From Streptomyces sp. RB17 (GTDB taxonomy: Bacteria; Actinomycetota; Actinomycetes; Streptomycetales; Streptomycetaceae): a stretch of 64,000 nt of DNA. Shown here piece by piece: positions 58,352 to 64,000 of this stretch. Each line of letters begins with the position of its first letter. Position 1 is the first letter of the stretch. The stretch spans positions 1-64,000 of the forward strand of contig NZ_WEGL01000007.1 in NCBI RefSeq assembly GCF_009604455.1. The letters run 5' to 3'. Both the position numbers and the translations under genes were made by a program. The notes beneath the pieces were generated by a model, which made no database searches, was not told the origin of the DNA, and saw nothing but the letters and a program-made list of their open reading frames with translations.

Positions 58352-59926
58352 ATGGCTCAGGGGGACGGGGGCGGAACCGAGGCGGGCGGCACCGGTCCGG
58401 GAGACACCGCGACGGGCGGGGAGCACGAGGACGCGCCGGACGCCCGGCTGACCGAACTGCTCCGCTCCCCCACGGCGACGGCGTACCCCGCCCTGCAGGA
58501 GCTGCGCCGCCGGCACCATCCGGCGGTCCTGGCCTACGCCCGGCTGTGCGCCGCGAGCGAGTCCGCCGCCCGCCGGCTGGCGGCCGAGGCCGTCACCACG
58601 GCGGCCCGCGAGACGGCCCGGGGTGTCGACCCGGCCGTCCCGCTGCGCCACCGGCTGCTGCTGCTCACCGCGCGGCTGGCGGCCGGCTGGGCACGCGACG
58701 AGCGCTCCGCCGGCGTCGACCCCGGGCTGCTGCTCGTCCTGAACGCGTCCGGCCTGCCCGAGGGACCCACCCCGCCCCTGCTCCCGGCGTTCCGCTCGCT
58801 GCCCTCCCGTACCCAGGGCCTGATCTGGTACGGCGTGCTGGAGGCGGAGCCGCAGGACCGCACCGCCGCCTACCTCGGCCTGAGCGGCGTCGACGTGGCC
58901 TACGGCACCCCGCAGGCCCTCAAGGCCCTGGCCCAGGCCTGCCTGCGTGACCGTCTCGCCGCCTCCGACGACCCGCACTGCGCCGACTTCCGCCGGCTGA
59001 TCGAGGAGGCGGTACGGCCGGACGGCCCGCGCCACAGCGCCGACCTGGACGCCCACATGGCCCGCTGCCCGCACTGCACGGCCGCGTTCGAGGATCTGCG
59101 GGCCCTGCGGGACGCGCCGCGGCAGACCCTGGCGGAGGGCCTGCTGCCGTGGAGCGGAACGGCGTACATACGCGCCGGGGAGCCTCTTGCCGCCCCGGGC
59201 CCCGCCACCGTACGTCCGTCCTGGCCGCCCCGGCGCCGCGTCCTGCTGGCCTCGGCGGCCCTGGGCGTGGCCCTGACCCCGCTGCTGGTGTTCGTCCTCG
59301 TCCCGGCACACACCGACGACCAGCAGCCGACGGCCGCGACGCCCGCGCCGCCGCCGGTGACGGTGACGGCGACGGTCTCCGTCACCCCGCCCCCGTCGCC
59401 CTCCCCCACGAACTCCCCCTCCTCCAGGCCCCCTTCCCGCACGCCGAGTCCGTCCCGCACGGCCACGCGACCGCCGCGCACCCAAAAGCCCACTCCCGAG
59501 CCGACGCCCTCGTTCACACCGCCCGGCACCTCCTTCGCCCAGGTGGTGAACCTGGCCACGGGCCGCTGCCTGGACATCCGCGACGGCGACCTGTCCCAGG
59601 GCAACGACGTCATCACGGCCCCCTGCTCCTCCGCCGACACCCAGCGCTGGCGGTTCGATACCTACCTGGGCGTCCTTCGCTCGGGCGCCGACGACGACTT
59701 CTGCCTGGACAGCCGGGGCTCGACCGACCGTGGCGTGGGCATCTGGACGTGCGACTCGGTGTACGGCGGCAACGGCGACAACCTCCGCTTCACCGTCGAC
59801 GCCGACGGCACGATCCGCCCCGACATCGCCATCGAGACGGCGGTGACCCCGGACGGCCGCTACGGCGTCTCCCTGGAGCCCCTGGACGGCGGACGGGAGC
59901 AGCGGTGGGGAGCGGGAGCGCGGTGA
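58352..59926 (+). CDS. sigma-like/zinc-finger/transmembrane protein with extracellular ricin-type lectin domain
   Basis: 524 residues from the ATG at 58352 (GAGGAGG upstream). Residues ~30-110 resemble sigma region 2 (ELRRRHHPAVLAYARLC); ~145-205 resemble region 4 (FRSLPSRTQGLIWYGVLE ... AAYLGLSGVDVAYGTPQALKAL), degenerate in the recognition helix. LDAHMARCPHCTAAF (~230-245) has the HxxxCxxC pattern of anti-sigma zinc fingers. One membrane helix (VLLASAALGVALTPLLVFVLV), a Pro/Ser/Thr-rich stalk and a C-terminal ricin B-type domain with QRWRFD and QRW repeats follow. It looks like a carbohydrate-sensing transmembrane regulator; that role is inference. Confidence 0.78.
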   Translation: MAQGDGGGTEAGGTGPGDTATGGEHEDAPDARLTELLRSPTATAYPALQELRRRHHPAVLAYARLCAASESAARRLAAEAVTTAARETARGVDPAVPLRHRLLLLTARLAAGWARDERSAGVDPGLLLVLNASGLPEGPTPPLLPAFRSLPSRTQGLIWYGVLEAEPQDRTAAYLGLSGVDVAYGTPQALKALAQACLRDRLAASDDPHCADFRRLIEEAVRPDGPRHSADLDAHMARCPHCTAAFEDLRALRDAPRQTLAEGLLPWSGTAYIRAGEPLAAPGPATVRPSWPPRRRVLLASAALGVALTPLLVFVLVPAHTDDQQPTAATPAPPPVTVTATVSVTPPPSPSPTNSPSSRPPSRTPSPSRTATRPPRTQKPTPEPTPSFTPPGTSFAQVVNLATGRCLDIRDGDLSQGNDVITAPCSSADTQRWRFDTYLGVLRSGADDDFCLDSRGSTDRGVGIWTCDSVYGGNGDNLRFTVDADGTIRPDIAIETAVTPDGRYGVSLEPLDGGREQRWGAGAR

Positions 59927-59974
59927 GGCGGCGGGGCGCGGTGAGGCGGGCCGCTCTCGGTCGGCGGTCCCCGC

Positions 59975-61150
59975 TCAGACCACGCGTACGCCGCGCCGCC
60001 ACACCCCGCTGACCAGGGGTACGCCAGGGCGGTAGGCGAGGTGGACGTGGCTGGGGGCGTCCAGGAGGGTGAGGTCGGCGTAGGCGCCGGGGGTGAGCCG
60101 GCCGATGTCGGTGCGGCGCAGGGCCGCCGCGCCGCCCGCCGTGGCCGACCAGACCGCCTCGTCCGGGGTCATCCGCATGTCGCGCACGGCCAGGGCGATG
60201 CAGAAGGGGACGGAGGAGGTGAAGGACGAGCCCGGGTTGCAGTCCGTGGAGAGGGCCACCGTCACGCCGGCGTCCAGCAGGCGGCGGGCGTCCGGCCACT
60301 CGGCGCGGGTGGAGAACTCGGCGCCCGGGAGGAGCGTGGCCACCGTGTCACCGTTCGCGAGGGCGTCCACGTCCGCGTCCGTCAGATGGGTGCAGTGGTC
60401 GGCACTGGCCGCGTCCAGCTCGACGGCCAGCTGGACGCCGGGGCCGTAGGAGAGCTGGTTGGCGTGGATGCGGGGGTGGAGGCCCCTGGCCTTGCCCGCC
60501 GTGAGGATCGCGCGGGCCTGGTCGCCGTCGAAGGCGCCCTTCTCGCAGAACACGTCGATCCAGCGGGCGTGCGGCGCGCAGGCGTCCAGCATCGCGCCGG
60601 TGACCAGGGCGACATAGGCGGCCGGGTCGTCGGCGTAGTCCGGCGGGACGACGTGCGCACCCAGGTACGTCACCTCGTCGGTGTGCCGCGCCGCGAGGCG
60701 CAGCGCGCGGTACTCGTCCTCGACGGTCAGGCCGTAGCCCGACTTGGTCTCGAACGTCGTCGTGCCCTGGCGGAGGGCCTCGCCGAGGTAACGGGTGAGG
60801 TTGGCCTCCAGGTCCGCGTCGCTCGCCGCCCGGGTGGCCGCGACCGTGGTGCGGATGCCGCCCGCCGTGTAGGAGCGGCCGGACATGCGGGCGTTGAACT
60901 CCTGCGTGCGGTCGCCGGCGAAGACCAGATGCGAGTGGGAGTCCACGAACCCCGGCAGCACCGCCCTGCCGCCCGCGTCGACCCGATTGTCAGTGGCGGG
61001 TGCTTTGCTGGATTCACCGGTCCACGCGACACGGTCGCCGTCGATGACGACGGCCGCGTCCTGGATCAGACCGAGGGGGGAGCCGGCACCGAGGGAGGGA
61101 TCGTTGGTGACCAGCGTGGCGATGTTGGTGATGACGGTGCTGCTGCTCAT
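59975..61150 (-). CDS. hutI: imidazolonepropionase
   Basis: 391 residues from the ATG at 61150. Third step of histidine breakdown: opens imidazolone-propionate to N-formimino-L-glutamate. Amidohydrolase fold with the first metal motif VDSHSHLVFAGDR, the substrate-binding SGRSYTAGGIRTTVAATR, ETKSGYGLTVEDE, the metal His in IHANQLS, DHCTHL, and the aspartate in STDCNPGSS. It lies 29 bases after hutF on the same strand, at the end of the hut operon, converging on the ricin-domain gene. Confidence 0.95.
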   Translation of the reverse strand: MSSSTVITNIATLVTNDPSLGAGSPLGLIQDAAVVIDGDRVAWTGESSKAPATDNRVDAGGRAVLPGFVDSHSHLVFAGDRTQEFNARMSGRSYTAGGIRTTVAATRAASDADLEANLTRYLGEALRQGTTTFETKSGYGLTVEDEYRALRLAARHTDEVTYLGAHVVPPDYADDPAAYVALVTGAMLDACAPHARWIDVFCEKGAFDGDQARAILTAGKARGLHPRIHANQLSYGPGVQLAVELDAASADHCTHLTDADVDALANGDTVATLLPGAEFSTRAEWPDARRLLDAGVTVALSTDCNPGSSFTSSVPFCIALAVRDMRMTPDEAVWSATAGGAAALRRTDIGRLTPGAYADLTLLDAPSHVHLAYRPGVPLVSGVWRRGVRVV

Positions 61151-61179
61151 GGTCTCGTCCTTGTGGGGGGCGATGGGGT

Positions 61180-62532
61180 TCAGCCGCGGAGGGCGTCGAC
61201 GGCAGCGGACAGCGCCTGCGGCACGTCGGGTACGAGCGTGTGCGCCCCGTCCCGTACGACATGCCGCCCGCCCACGACCGTATGCCGTACGTCCGCCGCG
61301 CCCGCAGCGAATACGGCCGTCTCGGCGCCCAGCCGGGGCAGCGGACCCGCCGTCCTGACCGAGTCCAGGGCGATCGTCGTGAAGTCGGCGAGCGCGCCGG
61401 GTTCGAGGGTGCCGGCCTCGTCCCAGCCGAGGGCGGCATGGCCGTCGGCGGTGGCGGCCCGCAGCAGGGCGGCGGCCGTCCAGTGCCCCCGGGTGCGGGT
61501 GCGCAGCCGCTCGTTCAGCTCCATCGCGCGTGCCTCTTCGAACAGGTCGATGACGGCGTGGCTGTCGGAGCCGAGGGAGAGCGGGGAGCCGGCCCGCTGC
61601 AGGGCGACGGCCGGGCCGATGCCGTCGGCCAGGTCCCGCTCGGTCGTCGGGCACATGCAGGTGCCGGTGCCCGACCCGCCGAGCAGGGCGATGTCCTCGT
61701 CGGTGAGATGGGTGTTGTGCACACCGGTGGTGCGCTGCCCGAGGACGCCGTGGTCGGCGAGCAGCCGGGTGGGGGTGCAGCCGTGCGCGGCGAGGCAGGC
61801 GTCGTTCTCGGCGGTCTGCTCCGACAGGTGCACGTGCAGCGGGGCCCGACGCTGCTGAGCCCACCCCGCCACGGTCGCCAACTGCCCGGCCGGGACGGCC
61901 CGCACGGAGTGGATCGCCGCCCCGATCCGCGCGTGATCCCGTTCCTTGAGAACTGAACAGCGTTCGGCCCAGGCCTCCGCGCTGCCGTCGGAGAACCGCA
62001 GCTGGTGGTGGTTGGGCGGCTCACCGCTGTGCTTGTTCACGATGGCGGAGGCGAGGTAGGCGGTGTCGAGGAGGGTGATACGGATGCCGGCCTCGGCGGC
62101 GGCCGCGATCAGCGCCTCGCCCATGGCGTTGGGGTCGGCGTAGGGGGTGCCGCCGGGCGCGTGGTGCACGTAGTGGAACTCGCCGACGCAGGTGACGCCG
62201 GCCAGGGCCATCTCGGCGTACACCGCGCGCGCCAGGGCGTGGTAGGTGTCCGGGGTCAGGTGGTCGGCGACGGAGTACATCACCTCGCGCCAGGTCCAGA
62301 AGGTGCCGGAGCCGACCTGGACGGTGCCGCGCAGCGCCCGGTGGAAGGCATGGCTGTGGGCGTTGGCGAGCCCCGGCAGGGTGAGCCCGCGCAGCACCTC
62401 GGCGCCGGGCGGCGGGGTGGGCGCCCCGGTGCGCACGGCACCGATCCGCCCACCCTCGGTCTCGACGACCACCCCCGGCTCGACTTCGGTGCCGAGCCAG
62501 GCGTGCTCCAACCAGTAGGTCCGCTTGGTCAC
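61180..62532 (-). CDS. hutF: formimidoylglutamate deiminase
   Basis: 450 residues from the GTG at 62532, which overlaps the upstream stop (GTGA). Deaminates N-formimino-L-glutamate to N-formyl-L-glutamate and ammonia. Amidohydrolase metal sites: LANAHSHAFHRAL, GEFHYVHHAPGG, the paired HVHLSEQTAEND, and GSDSHAVIDLFEEARAMEL. Presence of HutF means the cell uses the five-step formylglutamate branch, so a deformylase is expected next; the only candidate encoded in the operon is the M20 enzyme upstream. Confidence 0.94.
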   Translation of the reverse strand: MTKRTYWLEHAWLGTEVEPGVVVETEGGRIGAVRTGAPTPPPGAEVLRGLTLPGLANAHSHAFHRALRGTVQVGSGTFWTWREVMYSVADHLTPDTYHALARAVYAEMALAGVTCVGEFHYVHHAPGGTPYADPNAMGEALIAAAAEAGIRITLLDTAYLASAIVNKHSGEPPNHHQLRFSDGSAEAWAERCSVLKERDHARIGAAIHSVRAVPAGQLATVAGWAQQRRAPLHVHLSEQTAENDACLAAHGCTPTRLLADHGVLGQRTTGVHNTHLTDEDIALLGGSGTGTCMCPTTERDLADGIGPAVALQRAGSPLSLGSDSHAVIDLFEEARAMELNERLRTRTRGHWTAAALLRAATADGHAALGWDEAGTLEPGALADFTTIALDSVRTAGPLPRLGAETAVFAAGAADVRHTVVGGRHVVRDGAHTLVPDVPQALSAAVDALRG

Positions 62533-63950
62533 CTGCAGGCCAGCCCTTCCAGTACGTCGGCGAGCGCGCGCACCCCGGCCACGCAGTCGTCCTCGGCGGC
62601 GGACTCGGCCGGGGAGTGCGAGACACCGGTGGGGTTGCGCACGAACAGCATGGCGGTCGGAATGCTGCCGGAGAGGATTCCGGCGTCGTGTCCGGCACCG
62701 GTCCCGAGGACGGGCACCGTCAGGCCGGTGTCCTTGCCCAGGATGCGGCCGAGCTCGTCGCGCAGGGCGTGGTCGAACTCGACGACCGGGGTGAAGGACT
62801 CCCGGACGACGTCGAGATCGATGCCGTGGGCGTCCGCGTACTCCCGTGCGGCCTTCTCGATGCCTCCGACCACCGTGTCCAGGGTGTCCTGGTCGGCGGC
62901 GCGGGAGTCGAGCCAGCCGCGCACGAGGGAGGGGATCGCGTTGACCCCGTTGGGCTCCACGGCGATCTTCCCGAAGGTGGCGACGGCGCCGGCGAGTTCG
63001 GCCTCGCGGCGGGCGGCGAGCACGGTCTCGGCGTACGACAGCATCGGGTCGCGGCGGTCGACCAGCCGGGTGGTGCCGGCGTGGTTGGCCTCGCCCCGGA
63101 AGTCGAACCTCCAGCGCCCGTGCGGCCAGATGGCACTGGCGATGCCCACCCGGTCGCCGGACAGGTCCAGGGCCCGTCCCTGCTCGACGTGCAGCTCGAC
63201 GAAGGCGCCGATCCGGGCCAGTCGCTCGGGGTCGGCCCCGAGGCCCTCGGGGTCGTACCCGGCGGCCTCCATGGCCTGCGGGAGGCTGATCCCGTCCGCG
63301 TCGATGAGCCGGTGGGCCTGCTCGACGGTCAGCTGCCCGGCGGTGAGCCGCGACCCGACACAGGCGAGCCCGAACCGGGCCCCTTCCTCGTCACCGAAGT
63401 TGACGATGGCCAGGGGCCTCGCGAACCGCGCGTTCCTGCTCCGCAGCTCGTCGAGGGCCGCGAAAGAGGACACCACACCGAGAGGGCCGTCGAAGGCGCC
63501 ACCGTCGGGCACGGAGTCCAGGTGGGACCCGGTGACCACGGCGTCCCCGGCAGCGGGGTCGCCGAGCCAGGCCCACTGGTTCCCGTTCCGGTCCACCTCG
63601 TGCGTAAGCCCACGGTCTTCGGCCTGCTGCCTGAACCAGGCCCGGCACTCGACATCGGCCCCGGTCCAGGCGTAACGGCGGTAGCCACCGGAGTCGGGGT
63701 GCCGCCCGATGGGGAGCAGCTCGCGCCACATCTCGTGGAAGGAGGCACCACGTACGGGCTGTGAGGCGTCGCCGCTCGAACCCGCAGGCCCTACAGGCTG
63801 TGGGCAGTCGTTCCGCAGGGCGATGGGGGTCCCCCCGCTCGAACGAAGTTGAGAGTGGGGGAGGATGGGCACAGCCGAAGCGGCAGACGGCGACGGGAGA
63901 CCAACCCCCACCGGACCGTTGCCGCTCGGCTCACCAGAACCCTGGGTCAC
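62529..63950 (-). CDS. M20-family amidohydrolase (allantoate amidohydrolase-like), with unusual N-terminal extension
   Basis: 473 residues if started at the GTG (63950) that overlaps the hutU stop; the conserved enzyme begins near SFHEMWRELLPIGRHP (~70). Metal ligands are present: GSHLDSVPDGGAFDG, NFGDEEGARF, ELHVEQGRALD, and the lid motif NHAGTT. The family includes allantoate, ureidoglycolate and N-carbamoyl amino-acid hydrolases. Within a hut operon lacking a visible hutG it may deformylate N-formylglutamate. Residues ~25-51 are encoded by a dispersed palindromic repeat, so the extension is probably a repeat insertion kept in frame; an ATG at 63731 is the alternative start. Confidence 0.82.
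   Translation of the reverse strand: MTQGSGEPSGNGPVGVGLPSPSAASAVPILPHSQLRSSGGTPIALRNDCPQPVGPAGSSGDASQPVRGASFHEMWRELLPIGRHPDSGGYRRYAWTGADVECRAWFRQQAEDRGLTHEVDRNGNQWAWLGDPAAGDAVVTGSHLDSVPDGGAFDGPLGVVSSFAALDELRSRNARFARPLAIVNFGDEEGARFGLACVGSRLTAGQLTVEQAHRLIDADGISLPQAMEAAGYDPEGLGADPERLARIGAFVELHVEQGRALDLSGDRVGIASAIWPHGRWRFDFRGEANHAGTTRLVDRRDPMLSYAETVLAARREAELAGAVATFGKIAVEPNGVNAIPSLVRGWLDSRAADQDTLDTVVGGIEKAAREYADAHGIDLDVVRESFTPVVEFDHALRDELGRILGKDTGLTVPVLGTGAGHDAGILSGSIPTAMLFVRNPTGVSHSPAESAAEDDCVAGVRALADVLEGLACR
63798..63875 (+). repeat. dispersed palindromic repeat, copy 2, inside an open reading frame
   Basis: CTGTGGGCAGTCGTTCCGC, then GGGGGTCCCCCCGCTCGAAC, then AAGTTGAGAGTGGGGGAGG, with a GGGCACAGCC tail. 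Same family as 23719-23810 but opposite orientation. It lies within the 5' part of the M20 amidohydrolase frame. Confidence 0.75.
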
Positions 63951-64000
63951 GCCTCGCCACCCTCACGCATAGGCACCCGGACCCCGCGCTCGCCGGCGAC
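63947..64000 (-). CDS. hutU: urocanate hydratase, C-terminal end only
   Basis: The last 17 codons plus stop of a gene continuing off the right edge. The ending VAGERGVRVPMREG matches the C-terminus of urocanate hydratase as I recall it, and it sits just where hutU belongs upstream of hutF/hutI. Its TGA overlaps the GTG of the M20 gene. Confidence 0.8.
   Translation of the reverse strand, partial: VAGERGVRVPMREGGEA

Overview
The window is chromosomal DNA from a Streptomyces species or a very close relative. The evidence is the very high G+C with extreme third-position bias, many GTG/TTG starts, a WhiB regulator, F420-cofactor genes, LAXTG/LPXTG sortase substrates, and a gene order I recognise from the S. 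coelicolor region around ahcY-manA-manB-whiB-fbiAB-purEK-sigI-hut. Parts of the same order (manA, SIS protein, manB, DUF3499, metallopeptidase, whiB-like, fbiA, fbiB, LCP, acyl-CoA dehydrogenase, purE, purK, GtrA) also occur in mycobacteria, so this is old actinobacterial core DNA. I saw no prophage, insertion sequence, CRISPR array or tRNA.

Layout. 1-450: leader and promoters of a 16S-23S-5S rRNA operon that runs leftwards off the window. 450-5000: SpoIIM-like and RDD membrane proteins (divergent), a hypothetical protein and S-adenosylhomocysteine hydrolase. 5400-6260: type I signal peptidase and a 44-bp tandem repeat. 6260-11570: a leftward block of sugar-phosphate genes (manB, Trm112-like, SIS, manA) ending in a CDF metal transporter. 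11700-19060: DUF3499 protein, a degenerate zincin, DUF5719 protein, a giant glycosyltransferase and whiB. 19690-23600: cysteine dioxygenase, fbiA-fbiB (F420 biosynthesis) and a HhH-GPD DNA glycosylase. 23960-26790: mannose-1-phosphate guanylyltransferase and a secreted PGRP-type amidase. 26900-37420: TIGR03089 protein and five LytR-CpsA-Psr (LCP) ligases interleaved with a GT2 glycosyltransferase and a thioesterase. Together with manA/manB/manC, the giant GT and the amidase this forms a cell-wall glycopolymer neighbourhood.

37470-49060: Cys-rich copper-type protein, acyl-CoA dehydrogenase, UDP-glucose dehydrogenase, CGNR regulator, two tandem VOC proteins, a purK-purE-dipeptidase-pseudodipeptidase block, GtrA protein and a two-component system. 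49570-51070: POT peptide transporter. 51160-55400: a four-gene surface-protein locus with two sortase-anchored proteins that share a repeated domain. 55600-58040: a partner-switching module (anti-sigma kinase, anti-anti-sigma STAS protein, SigB-type sigma factor; prsI/arsI/sigI). 58350-59930: a single-pass protein joining a sigma-like cytoplasmic part, a zinc-finger-like motif, one membrane helix and an extracellular ricin-type lectin domain. 59970-64000: the histidine-utilisation operon (hutU end, M20 amidohydrolase, hutF, hutI), with reading frames coupled by GTGA overlaps.

Non-coding structure includes several perfect terminator hairpins, a roughly 23-bp periodic GATCGG array, dispersed Streptomyces repeats (one apparently lying inside a coding frame), palindromic operator-like sites, and a 14-bp motif shared by the purK and response-regulator upstream regions. 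All calls come from reading the sequence and recall of protein families; no search was run.
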